Positions 33,971 to 45,087 of a DNA stretch of 64,000 nt are shown here, one piece after another. The notes beneath the pieces are model-generated. The model searched no databases, was not told the origin of the DNA, and worked only from the letters and a program-made list of their open reading frames with translations. This DNA is from Saussurea involucrata (taxonomy: Eukaryota; Streptophyta; Magnoliopsida; Asterales; Asteraceae): assembly GCA_033807775.1 (NCBI GenBank), contig CM066322.1, forward strand, positions 23,404,501 to 23,468,500. The letters are read 5' to 3'. Position 1 is the stretch's first letter, and each line of letters begins with the position of its first letter. The position numbers and the translations under genes were made by a program.

Positions 33971-34951
33971 CTTGTGTCAACGGTTAACAGTGGTTGCACC
34001 TCTTCTCGAGTCGATAGGTAGTGCTCAGGAGGTGGCAGTTTTGGAGGAAAATGCCAAACGCGAGAGAGTTTCGGGGGAAATTCCGAATTTTGTCCGTGAT
34101 AGTCATGGGTCAATTGCTCGGTCTTAATGGTCGGTTGGGTATCTCGGGGTGGGACTCCGGTATTCATGTGTTATGACCTTGACTTTCTAGTAGGCACTAA
34201 GAGGATACAGTCTTGGGCACTTACCTGAGAGGTAGCTCCGATGTGCCGGGACTTGAGACGTACCTGAGAGGTAGGCGTTGGGGTGTAACTAGGCTTCGTA
34301 GAGCGAGTGTGAAAGATACGTCGATGGTGGAAGGTTGGGTATCCCACGCGTGTGGGTACTGTAGGCCGAATAGTATCGGTTAGGGAATGATGCCCTTTGT
34401 AATAAAGAGGATAAATGCGTAGAATTTTTGAGGTAAATAGTATACTTAGGTGTCGACTTTTGGGCTTGAGGCCAAATGCCTTAGTGTAATTGGGGAATTG
34501 TAGCCGATTTTATGGAAATTATGTTGATGGTAGTAGTAATCCTGAGATGTTTGCTTGTGGTGAATGGTGGAATGACCTTCTTGGATGATTATAAGTTTAC
34601 TGGTTTGATGACCCGTGTGAAATAAATTTTGGGAGTCTATTAGAACTCGTGGAAGTTAATTGGCAGTAATGGTAGGAATGATCGGATTCGAGTATCCGGT
34701 AGGGTATATTGGTGAGCACCTTCAGAATGGTTAGAGCTTGAAAGTTGAATCGGGATGTGCGGAACATCTAAGGATGGGAGTCAACCGAAGTCGTTTGACT
34801 AGGAATGAATCCAGTTGTTGGAGTGTTCTTCCGATCATAATTTCGGTGTCCTTGAAGGAGTTTTGTTAGTAAGAAAAGTATTCGAGAACTATTCCGAGTT
34901 ATTCGCCGGTCTAGACTTCGAGGACGAAGTCTAATCCAAGTGGGGGAGAGT
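33971..34951 (+). other. 3' internal non-coding part and polypurine tract of the young gypsy element
   Basis: No frame is convincing. The block at 34321-34365 resembles 546-610 of the left-edge element. ACTTCGAGGACGAAGTC at 34916-34932 and TGGGGGAGAG at 34941-34950 precede the 3' LTR, the usual arrangement for this lineage. Confidence 0.7.
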
Positions 34952-36853
34952 TGTAAAGCCCGTACCCCGGTATGTAATTTCTTTTATTAATTCTTTTCTT
35001 TTAAGTTGGATTTAATGTGGTTTCCATTAGCGGGGTTAGTCGAACCGGACCAAAAAGTTAAACGAGTCAACCTTTTTGGGTTTTTGCAAGGAAAGGAAAG
35101 TTGAGGGGCTAATTGGGGCATTTCACCAAAGTTTGGCAAGGGATCAGCCAAGAGACCCTCCCTTCCTCTTCCCCTTTGGTTTCATGCTAGTAACTCCCCA
35201 AGAACCCTTTAGTCATTCCCCCCTCCCCCTTTTGGTGGTGTTCGGCCGAGAGAGAGGGAAACCGGAGAGAGAGAGAGGGAAAGGGAGTGTGGTCGCCGGC
35301 GAGAGGAGAGAGAGGGAGAGTGTTCGCCGGAGAGTGAGAGACGCCGGGAAGGAGAGGAACGCCGCTGTTTGCTACCGGAATCGAGAAGAAGGAGGAGTTG
35401 CAGCGAGGTAATCGTTCGTTTTCCTTTCCGTGTCTTTTCGTTTTGTTCGTCGCGAGAATACCGCCAGCCACCACCACCGCCGGAGGCGGCAGTGGGTGGT
35501 GCATGGTTTTGTTCAGCCCATGTTAACCCTAATTCAGTAAGTCATGTTTCTTCGTGGGTCTGTTTGGATTAAGATAACTTATTGGGTTCAAGTTCAAAAG
35601 TTATCATTTTATGTAAATCGTGCAGTTTCTGCCCTGTTTTGTATAAGCTATATCTTCTGTTAGGAATGTCGGATTGGGATGGAACTGGTGCCAAAAGTTC
35701 CCATTCTGAGTCTAGTAACTTTTATATGTTTTGTGGAAAAACCAGTTCGGGCCATAGCTAGTATCAAATTGCCATTTTATACGGACAGGTCCTGTTTTAG
35801 CTGCTCTGAGAGGTGTTTTTGTAAAATTCATATAGAGTGCTAGGAATATCGTTAGGACGCGTGCGATACGTCCCTGGAACCGTAAGACATTGAACTTCCT
35901 GAATGTGGAATTAGATTTTTGGTTTGATCAGTTTAGCAGGGGTAAAATGGGTCCCGAACAGACCTGCGTTTTTAGTATAAAAGCTGGATTTTTAGTTTTG
36001 TTAAACTAGTAAAAGTGTCGTGAGTTGGGACCTTCCGTTGACGTTCTTAGTGCGTATTTAGGTGGGAAAAAGTGAGGAAGGTTGACGTACTGGTGTTGCG
36101 GCTCGGGAGCGCATCGCGTTGTTTTGAGGTGAGTTCTCTCACCGCGTAGTTAGGAATTTCATGCATATCGTTATTTTGTGTTACGTGTTATTATGTGTTA
36201 TTACGTGTTTACGTGAATTAGTTGGGATGTGATATCTAGTTGTGATCTGTTGAATGTGTATGTGAATTATGTATGCTTGTGTACACCTCAGTGGGATTGG
36301 GGGCTCGGTGGGACTGAGCTAGTACAATTGTATCAATGTCTTTACTCGGTGGGACTGAGCTTGTATCAATGTCTTTACTCGGTGGGACCGAGGGCTCGGT
36401 GGGACTGAGCTTGTATCGATTTATTTTTGGTGTGCTCGGTGGGACCGAGGTTCGTATTTATACGCTAATTGTTATGTGGATTTATATCCGTGGTGATGGT
36501 GATGTTGCCTACTGGCGAGTAGGGGCGATATACGTGGGGTTGCTACCTGCGTGTGTGATAGGATTCACTAAGCGTTTAGCTTACCCTTTTCCCAATATGT
36601 TGTGATTTCAGGTGCGAGCGGCAGTCGGGCTTGACGGTACACACACTAGGCGCGGAGTGTCAAGAATTGTTTAACTTTCATTTCCAAACCTTTGGATTTT
36701 ATTTTATGAAATTTCCGCTGCATAAACTTTATTGACTGTTCGAGTTAACGACGTTAACTTCATTTGAGTTACGAATTATTAAATTGTGATTGTTTTATAA
36801 TGAAATGCATGTTTTTAAAATTTAAAATTCCTTGTAATTTTTGGGACGTTACA
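34952..36853 (+). repeat. 3' LTR of the young gypsy element
   Basis: Same length (1902 bp) and ends as the 5' copy. Visible differences include GTTCGCCGG for GCTCGCCGG, GCTGTTTGC for GCTGCTTGC, AATTGCCAT for AATTTCCAT, GCATCGCG for GCGTCGCG, and TCCGCTGC for TCCGTTGC. Confidence 0.92.
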
Positions 36854-37065
36854 CATTGCAAACGTGATCGTGGTGAATGGAATGATGTACTCCCTTTTAT
36901 CGTGTTTGTATCTACTTTGCTTGATGAACGTGGCTCCGATTGATCCTCTAACGTGACTCCAAAAGCTCCGAAAAGTCTCCCAAAATCGCCCCTAAACTGC
37001 CTCTGGTCGTCGTGTGTTGAATAATGACCTAAAACCCGGAAAAACAAAGCTTAAATTCGCAAAAC

Positions 37066-37190
37066 AGTGCGTGCCGCGGTTTGCAAACTGCGCGGCGGCG
37101 TGGAGCAGTGCGTGCCGCGGCATGGAACAGTGTGTGCCGCGGTTTGGGAACTGTGTGCCGCGGTTTGGGAGCTGTGTGCCGCGGTTTTGG
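37066..37190. repeat. CG-rich minisatellite GTGCCGCGGTTTGGGA
   Basis: About six degenerate units of 20-25 bp share G(C/T)GTGCCGCGG. The island is sharply richer in G and C than its surroundings, within the right part of the solo-LTR-like element. Confidence 0.8.
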
Positions 37191-37866
37191 ACTTGGATCT
37201 CGGGCTTCCGTTGGCTTCGTTTTGGCTCTCTTTTGGACTCTTTTTAGCTTCTTTTCTCGATGATCACTGCCTTTTAGATAGCCTGCACATTTCACTAGAT
37301 AAACCATAAAAACCACGCCTTTTTGCTAGAACACAAGCCAATCTCACTGGTTTGTGAACCGAAAATAACGCCAAAAAGTGGCGTTATCAGCTAAGATAAA
37401 GAATTTACTGTTGCATTTGTGCTCTCAAGTTTTTCAAGAACTTAAGAACTTAATCTTCTTCAACGAACCAGGTTAATAATTCTTTTATTTTACCTGTTTC
37501 TTCAAACTTGTTAATGATCTTCTCGTTGTTTTCACAAGATCAAACAAAAGAACTTTTTAAAATGAAATCATTTCTTTCATGGTTTTATGAACACAATCTC
37601 TCATGATTGTTCTCCAAGTTTAAAACGCAAAATCTTAAACTTGTTCTTCATACGTTTTTCCAAAATCCCAATCTTCAAAGGAAACTGGAAAACAATATTT
37701 TTTTTGGGTTTGCATTTCGTTTTTCAAAAACAAGAAAAACCCTAATCTTCATTAAGACATTTTGTCTGAATGAAATGGACAAAATTCGAACCATCTTATT
37801 GGAAAATCTTTCCACATTAAGATTATTCTTATTTGTTAATCTTTGGTTGAACTGATAATACAGAAA

Positions 37867-40800
37867 ATGGCATCTTCTGACATTTCCAAGAACACCATCG
37901 CTGAGAATACTGCTGCTGATAATACTGATGAGGAAGTGGAAATCCTCAAGGCTCCTCAGGTCAAGTTCTCTCTTGATAAACTGGATTGGACCAAGGTAAA
38001 TAACCTCTATGCGCTTCTCGAGTTTCCTCCTGGAAAGCAAGTCACACATCTAGATGATGCTGTGAAATTCCTGAAGAACTGTTCCATCTCCACAGCCCTG
38101 ACCATAACACCTCCTGCACATCAGCTACTGCTATCCCAATTCTGGTACTCTGCAAGACACTCTCAGCTACCTTCAGCTAAAGACCCCTAAAAAACAATCG
38201 ACTGCATCCTCTGCGACACTGACTATGGCACCATGAAGATCACCCCTGCCATCATTCGCAAAGCCCTCAGCCTTCCCATCGCAACCAAAGAAAAACCCTT
38301 CGTTCCCCTCCCTGGCCACAAGAAAAACTCAGACAGGGAAACCATCATTGCATTCTTCGATGCAATGGGCTATGTATGGGAAACTGGGAGAGACAAGAAG
38401 CCCGAGAAGAAGCTGACCCTCATCAAGAAATCCAAAATGCCCAGTGAGATGAATTTCATCTTCGCTCATTTAATCAGCTGCATGACTGCCAAATCCGGCT
38501 CCTCTGACCAAGCAGCTCAGCCTCAGCAAGCAATGGGATATGCATTGCTGAAAGGTCTACATATAGACTGTGCATCGATTATCTATGATGACCTGGTACT
38601 CAGAGTGGACTCCGTCGCTGACAGATCTCCATGGGTTCCCTATCCTCGTTTCATCAGCGCCGTATTCCAAAAAGGCCTGAAGGACAGCTACCCAACAGAG
38701 GGTGACCTGAAACTCTCTCAGGTCGGCCCTAAGGTACTCGACTTCAAACCGGTGGAAAATGAGGTACGTCTTTCTACTCTCCTAACTCTTCTAAACCCTA
38801 CTTCTTCTACTTCTGCAGCTCCTTCAGCGGACAAACCCACCTCTGATACCCCAGCTGCAACCTCCATTCTTTCTCTTAAAAGGAAACACTTTGACACCCA
38901 ACTTGGTTCCAAAAGAACTAAGAAAACCAAGGAGCAACCCCAGCAATCTATTGCTAAAGACTCATCAGCTCCTCTTGATGGGCTGAAGGAAAGTTCAGTG
39001 GTACGCTCTGCCACAGCTGAACAAGCCACCATTCAATCCCAACTTCAGCGTCTCCAAACGCTGAGGTTACAAACTTGGAAACTACCCAACCTCCTTCAGT
39101 CTCTCAAAAGACTGATGAAGCGATTCTCAGCGAATCCAACGCTGAACTCAGTACACAACCTCCATTATTATCCTTCGCTTCTCCCTCTACTCATTTGGAC
39201 TCTACTCCAGTTATCACTGAAGCACCTGTCATTCCTCCAGAAGCTAAAGAAAATACTCTTCAAGGAGTGATGGGCATAGGACCTGCAAAGATGACCATAC
39301 GTCCATGCACCTTAGCTGACGACATGGAACTTTTCTCAGGAACCCGAGATTTTGATGAATTCACCAATCCTCCTGCAGGTATATACCAACCCCTATACAC
39401 TGTTACTAAACCCCAAACTTCTGAGCTTTCCTCTGTTAACAAGTTCTTATATGTTACAGGTCCTAATTTGAGAGACATCAACGCTTATCTGAAGACTATA
39501 GAGACGAAGCTGACAGGTCTCACAACTACTCTTTCCGACAACTCTTCAGTTGTAACAAACGCTGGAGAGAATCTTACAAAGCTGACAACTGTCGTCGAAA
39601 AGAATGACTTCAAAGCTGACTTGGAGAAGGTTGATAAATCACTCACCGACTTTGCCAAAGTTCTCTCTGATATCTACATAGACTACCTCGACATCAAGAA
39701 ATCAGTTGACACCATGTCCAGCGAGGTCACAACGCTGAAGACATCGGTTGGCACACTCGAAGGTGATATGTCTGCTGTCAAGGCTGATGTCAGTTCAGTA
39801 AAACTGACATAAGTTCTGTGAAGACTGATGTCAATACGATGAAGAATGACATCACTTCTATTCAGACTTTGTTGCAGCAGATCCTGACCAACACGACCAC
39901 CCCTGCACCTGCCCCTGCACCTCCATCTTTTACTACGGCGGATCGTGCTGAACTCGTGAAGATCAATCCTGGTATTTCTGGTATCGAAAACAGATTATCA
40001 GCAATTGAAATCTGTGTGGGGATCCCTGGCTAAGAAGACAGGGATACAACACAAGCTGCTGAATCATCACATTCCTCCCCCACTCATCATGAAAAAGAGG
40101 GGGAGAAGAGCGCTGAAGACCTTTCCAAGAGCGCTGAAGACCTTTCCCATGATGAATCTATCAGGGGAAAGAAGACTGAAGACCTCACCTTTACTGAAGA
40201 AGGTGAGAAGACAATTGAAGAAGCAACAGCCGCTGGACCTCAGGGAGATGAACACCGTGAGGGAACCGAGAAGCTTACCTCTGTATCTGAGAGGGAGCAA
40301 CTCGAAGAAGAAGCTGAAGCAACTGAGTCTGAAGCTGAAGATGAAGAAGCCATCGACTTGTCTGATGATGAACCATCCTCTTCTCCGAAGAATGATGATG
40401 ATGAAGATGATGATGATGACTCTTTTATCGTCAAGCATGCTCAGAGAACTATAGCTCTTAAAGGGATTCAGATAAATGAACCTACAGGGGAGCGGACAAA
40501 GACAAAGCCATCAGCATCTGAATCTGACAAAGGCAAAGGAAAAAGTGTCGCTGAAGATGAAAATCTGATGATCTTGCTTAAAAAGCCGGTTTGTCAGGTA
40601 CATTAATCTTACACTACATCCCTCCTCTACACACTTTATCAGTTCTACACTCTCCAAACCTCCATACACTTTATCCCACTCTTTCTCTATCTCTGTTCTA
40701 CCCATGTTCTTACTCGTAAGATCGATGTGTTTCAGCTAGTCCTCTCCCCTGTTTGAGGATATCGCTGAAGTTCCTACAACTGCGACTTCACCAACAATAA

Positions 40801-41993
40801 TCCCAGCTCCCAACGCTGAAGAAATAATCCCGGTCTTAGATTTGATCTCTGAGACTGATGAACCTGAAGAACAGATGCTCTCTCACAAAAACAGACCTTC
40901 CTTGGCTCCTCAAAAGCTAAGTGAAGAGGGATCAAGAAAAGAGAGATGAAATGATCAAGAGACTCGAAGATCAGCGAATCATTCTGAAGCGTGATCAACT
41001 TCCTTCGGTTCCTCCAAAGTTCAGAGTTTCCCAAAAAGAATACAAGGAACACCTCAGAGTTGAACGCCTAATCGCTGAAAGAAGGGAAGCTGAAGAAAAA
41101 GACAGAGAATACGCCATCCAGCTTACTCAACGATCAGTAAAAGACCCCAAGCTGAAAAGAGCTCCCATTGATGTTCAACGACAGCTATGGGATGATGCTC
41201 AAAAGATCGTTAGAAAAAAACTAAGGTCTCTGATACGACTTTGGAATGGGCTAAACAAATGCTGACCTATCGATCTAGACCATCCAAAATCATCAAAGTA
41301 AACATCAGAGGAAGACTGTACGCAGATGTTCCTGTTGTTGAAGTGGATGTCTACAGAGAAGACAAAACCAAGCAAACCTTCTATGCTGCTACCTTAGAAA
41401 AGTTTGGTCTCTCTGAATGGTTAGAAACGAAATTAGCCATTCAGGGATCGCGCTCAAAGTTCAAAAGCCATGTCGAGAAGATCTTAAACAAACAGATCGA
41501 CCTGGTTTCTTCTGCTGTGGATATTCCTCCTTCTACTTTTCTTCCTCAACAAAGAAAAGTCTCTGCTAAGGAAAAGAAAGTCTCAGACTCAGGTCATCCT
41601 ATACGGAATGAAACAGGTATTGGTTTCTCTCGTGCTGAAGTTCTTGGCTCTGATGCTGATCTCTCAGCGCTTGACACCTCCCTACCACCTGGAGAAACTT
41701 TCATTCCTGGCACAGTTGTAAGTGATCCTTATGGCATATTCTTTCTAGACTACGAAGGAAACCATCACTTTCAACGTATCTCTGAGCTCCACATCGCTCC
41801 CATCGAACAACTCAGAGATCTCATATACTGGTGTGAAGTCAGACGCGACATTAAAGCTAGACACCTGAAGCCCTTGATTTTTGAAGAAGCTCTGAAGAAA
41901 AAGAATCAAGGAGTAGATGTCCCTGACTGGATGATTCCCACATCAAAGACCCTCGATGAACTTCTCATCAAGGAAGAACCTTTTGACGGATAG
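37867..41993 (+). pseudogene. Extra 3' ORF (env-like) of the Sirevirus-like element, disrupted
   Basis: The frame begins ATG at 37867 (MASSDISKNTIAENT) and is interrupted by TAA at 38188-38190, then open again in the same frame to about 39060. Further frame changes fall near 39070, 39810, 40030, 40900 and 41240. The order is an N-terminal conserved-looking part (FSLDKLDWTKVNNLYALL; AFFDAMGYVWETGRDKK), a Ser/Thr/Pro-rich linker, heptad-like coiled-coil stretches (about 39450-39890), a very acidic region (DDDEDDDDDS, about 40395), then a charged helical region and a C-terminal part ending at 41993. A GT-AG interval at 40598-40735, pyrimidine-rich, looks like an intron. Sireviruses often carry such an extra ORF called env-like. 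No function is proven, and no signal peptide or fusion-type membrane segment is evident. Confidence 0.72.
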
Positions 41994-42250
41994 GATCGCC
42001 TTGTAATTCTTTCTATCCTTATCTGTCTACATCTTTTGTACTTGTAATTTTATTCGCTGTACTTGTAATTTTTCCACTTCCCTCTGTAATCTTTAAAAAG
42101 TTTAAAGAAAAAATTTAGCGAACGTACTTTACTCCATCAGTACAGAAAAGATCCCAGAAAACAGTAAAATGGACAAATATTTTATGAGTTCTTTTTATCC
42201 TTATGTTTTCATTAAATAGCAATTTTCTCTGTTGCTATGTCATAATTAAA

Positions 42251-42261
42251 TAGGGGGAGAT
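42251..42261 (+). promoter_or_regulatory. Polypurine tract of the Sirevirus-like element
   Basis: TAGGGGGAGAT lies directly before the 3' LTR start at 42262, the normal place for plus-strand priming. Confidence 0.8.
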
Positions 42262-43233
42262 TGTTGATCCAAACCCTCAGTGATTTGATAATGACCCTCT
42301 CTTATATACTTAGTGAAATTGTAAGTAAACAATATGTATCAGAGTTTCACTATCGCTGATAAGTACTAAGATCTTACAGTACCGCTGATAGGAACTCTTG
42401 CTCTTTCGATTAAAGATTCAGCGAACACTGTTCACCATAATGCTCTGAGTCTGTTCAGTACTTATGGTGATCGCTGATAAGTTGTTTGTTTACTTATGAT
42501 CCCTGAAGACAAGTTTTACGTTAACATAGGTTCTACGCGGAAGTCGAAGATCAAGCTCAAGAACCAGCGACAAGTCTCCTAATGAACTGATGCGGATCAG
42601 CGAAGACTCAGATTTGTCCACTCAACGTGAAGTATCAAGTACAAGACTTCAGCTATCGCTGAACTTTATCATTCGCTGATAAACAATGATGAAGCGCTGA
42701 ATCAACGAAAAGCTGATCATGAAGTCTTCCGTACAAAGTACTTTTGTCTAAACCACCCTTGCACGTCTCCGTACGATATGTCAGAAAAAGAACCTCCTTA
42801 TTGTCTGAATTCGTACAACCACTCTGATACTACATTGTTCAAACATGCGGCTACTAAGGTTGTCAACAAAGGTCAATGACATGCAACCAATCAGCTGCTG
42901 CCACGTGTAAAGTGTAAACTGCAATGCATTAAATGCATGCAGTATATAAGAAGATGAACTCACTTCATTTTGAAGTAACTTGCTAACTCTGGACAAGTTC
43001 ATCCTTCTTATCTTGAGATAGGTTATTATTAGTAATTTCCTTCTCTTTCTTAGTGCAATAAACTTAGTGTTCCAACTTGTTTAGATTTAGGTTTATCCTT
43101 AATCTTGTTTCCGCAACAAGCTGTAAATTGTTAATGATTTATCAATAAACAATTTAGAAAAGTAAAATCTGTGTGTTTGTATTCAACCCCCCCCCCCCTT
43201 TCTACAAACTTGTATAGCCCTTCGGGACCAACA
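42262..43233 (+). repeat. 3' LTR of the Sirevirus-like element
   Basis: 972 bp, starting TGTTGATCC and ending GGACCAACA. It differs from the 5' LTR at about a dozen positions, for example CAGCGAACAC for CAGCTAACAC and GATGCGGATC for GATGTGGATC. Confidence 0.9.
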
Positions 43234-44003
43234 GATTCACCCGAACTTGCCCGAACCCGAAAGTATATATCGGGTATTTCGGTTCGGTTTGGGTTGGGTT
43301 TTCCCAAACCCGAACCCGACCGAAACCCGAACTTTTTAATTTTTTTCTTCTTTTTTTCCAATAAATCGTAAATATATGTGCTGCTGAGTATGTTTTCATG
43401 TGTGCTGTGTGTGTGTGTTTAAGATTTAAGCTAAGTATGAACTGAGTATGTAATTATGTATGTGTGTTATGTGTGTGTGTGTTTAATGTGATGTACGTGT
43501 GTGTGAGGTGTGTGTGTGTGTTTAAGCTGTGTGTGTGTGTTTAATTGTTATCAACGGTTTCGTATGCAAACTGCAAACATAGAACTCGTATGCAACCTGC
43601 AAACATACAACAATATATTTACTAACTAAAATAGAACTCGCATGCAACCTGCAAACATACAACAATATATTTACTAACTAAAATAGAACTCGCATGCAAC
43701 CTGCAAACATTCACAACCTGCAACCTGCAAGCATACCCCAAAACTGAGCTTGGGATCGGCCCAACCCGAACAACCCGACCGATGAACCCGAACCCGAAAA
43801 CCCGAACTACACTTTGGACGGGTTTCGGGGCCTCCTACTTCCACCCGAAACCCGAAAAACCCGAACTTTAGCCACCCGAACCCGAACAACCTGACCGATG
43901 CTCACCCCTAAGCATATGGACGAGAAATGTAATTTATTCTTTTTTATTTTAAAACTACATTTTATACCTTTATATATTTTAACAAACCTACTTTGTTCCT
44001 TTA

Positions 44004-44639
44004 GGGTGCGTTTGGTACGCAGACTGGATGAGACGGGACGGTACAAAAAAAAATAGTCCTATGTTTGGTACGCCATGGGACAAAAATGACATGGGACAAC
44101 ATGAGACAAAGTGTTAATTTCATGGGACAAAACATGTAAATTTTTGTTCCACCAAAATAGGTGGAATAAGATGGGACTAAAGTTGAAATTACCATTTTAC
44201 CCTCTTTTACACATCTGATGATATACAAACCCTGGACCAAATCGTGAGCCTCCACCTCCATTTTACAAAGACGACTTCATCCCCTCCATTTTACACAGAC
44301 GACTTCATCACCTCCATCGCTCCATCTCGTCGACTTCTACACAGGTACGATTTCTACTTCTCTTCTTCTCCATCTTGTCGATTTCATGGTCGATTTCTCT
44401 TGCTATTGTCTTCTCCATCTCGCCGATTTCATAGTCGATTTCCTTGCTAATGTGTAGTCGATTTCTACTTCTCTTCTTCTCCATTATGATTAGTCGATTT
44501 CATGGTCTATTTCTTATGATTAGTCGATTTCATGGTCGATTTCTTATGTGCTGCTGTCGATTTTTTGCTTGATGAAATCAACTGTGATGAAAACTATAGG
44601 GGGGAATTGATTTTTTGCTTGATGAAATCTCTGTAAACA

Positions 44640-44679
<40 letters not shown>

Positions 44680-45015
44680 TTCTTTCAATCAAAAAATATA
44701 GGGGGAGAATTGATTTGGATCTAAAATTTGTAAACAGTGTATATATATATACTTTTTTTAAGAATATGTATTTCGTTTTTTTGTAAAATTTGGAGGGATG
44801 GGTATTGTAATGGATTGGTGTTTGTATCTTGTTTGTATTGTAATCATAAAGCTTAAGGGCAATCTGGTCATTTTAACAGTTATGTCCAGTCCTGTCCAGC
44901 TTACCAAATGCAAAATAGACAATTAGTCATGTCCTGTTCTAGTCGTACCAAACGTAGGACAGACAATTAGTCCTGTCCTGTCCCGTCCCATCCTGTCTGC
45001 GCACCAAACGCTACC
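44004..45015. mobile_element. Harbinger/PIF-type MITE
   Basis: The left end is GGGTGCGTTTGGTACGCAGA. The right end read on the other strand is GGTAGCGTTTGGTGCGCAGA, so the terminal repeats are long and good. The flanks are TTA at 44001-44003 and 45016-45018, the 3-bp target of Harbinger-type elements. Inside are GGGACAAAATG/CCTGTCCTGTCC words in inverted order, a CTTCTCCAT-rich middle (44270-44530) and a TA microsatellite (44641-44679). No transposase is present. Confidence 0.72.
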
Positions 45016-45018
45016 TTA

Positions 45019-45087
45019 AGGTGCATTTGGTATGGTGGATAGGGTGGAACAGAACAGGACATAACACACTTGTCCTATGGTGTGGTG
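45019..45087. repeat. Truncated end of a related MITE
   Basis: AGGTGCATTTGGTATGGTGG followed by CAGAACAGGACATAAC resembles the start of the preceding MITE, directly beside it. The element stops where LINE coding sequence begins, so it was interrupted or truncated there. Confidence 0.5.

Larger units (their letters stand above)
28513..36853 (+). mobile_element. Young non-autonomous Ty3/gypsy element
   Basis: LTRs at 28513-30414 and 34952-36853 are both 1902 bp with only about five differences seen by eye. The perfect target duplication CATTG lies at 28508-28512 and 36854-36858. A primer-binding site TTGGTATCAGAGC is at 30417-30429 and a purine tract at 34940-34950. The 4.5-kb internal part holds remnants of gag, protease, reverse transcriptase and RNase H. 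These are riddled with stops and shifts, and no integrase core or chromodomain is visible. Near-identical LTRs around a badly decayed interior mean this copy was probably mobilised by proteins from another element. Confidence 0.9.
27104..37389. mobile_element. Solo-LTR-like element inserted in the Sirevirus-like element
   Basis: It starts TGACAGGTCGGG and ends GGCGTTATCA. The perfect 5-bp target duplication GCTAA lies at 27099-27103 and 37390-37394. Subtracting the gypsy insertion (28513-36853 and one duplication copy) leaves about 1.94 kb with TG...CA ends and no coding region, which fits a solo LTR. On the minus strand it would begin TGATAACGCC, a start I associate with Tat/Athila-type gypsy LTRs, but this is uncertain. 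It contains a 625-bp tandem duplication on the left and a CG-rich minisatellite on the right. Confidence 0.75.
19852..43233 (+). mobile_element. Sirevirus-like Ty1/copia retrotransposon with nested insertion
   Basis: The LTRs at 19852-20823 and 42262-43233 are both 972 bp and differ at roughly a dozen positions by eye. The 5-bp target duplication GATTC is perfect (19847-19851 and 43234-43238). Internal order is primer-binding site, gag with two zinc knuckles, protease, integrase, reverse transcriptase, RNase H, then a long extra open region with coiled-coil-like stretches. Integrase before reverse transcriptase defines Ty1/copia, and the long gag and the extra 3' ORF point to the SIRE/Maximus (Sirevirus) lineage. 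All three coding regions carry stops or frameshifts, so the copy is dead. It was later interrupted at 27104-37389. The element without that insertion would be about 13 kb. Confidence 0.88.
19790..43910. mobile_element. Non-autonomous hAT-type element, split by the nested retroelements
   Basis: The left end is TAGGGGTGAGCAAAACC (19790) and the right end is GATGCTCACCCCTA (to 43910). A perfect 8-bp target duplication AGCATATG lies at 19782-19789 and 43911-43918, the length made by hAT transposases. Only 19790-19851 and 43239-43910 belong to this element, about 730 bp in total. The rest is a later copia insertion. Its sequence is rich in CCCGAACCCGA words and includes GTGTGTGTG runs (43405-43550) and a tandem repeat of about 52-58 bp with CATGCAACCTGCAAACATAC (43565-43730). 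No transposase is encoded. Confidence 0.85.

Noticed and set aside
19852..43233. Endogenous pararetrovirus or true retrovirus
   Set aside because: Domain order, LTR structure and target duplication are those of Ty1/copia. The extra ORF shows no envelope hallmarks that can be seen.
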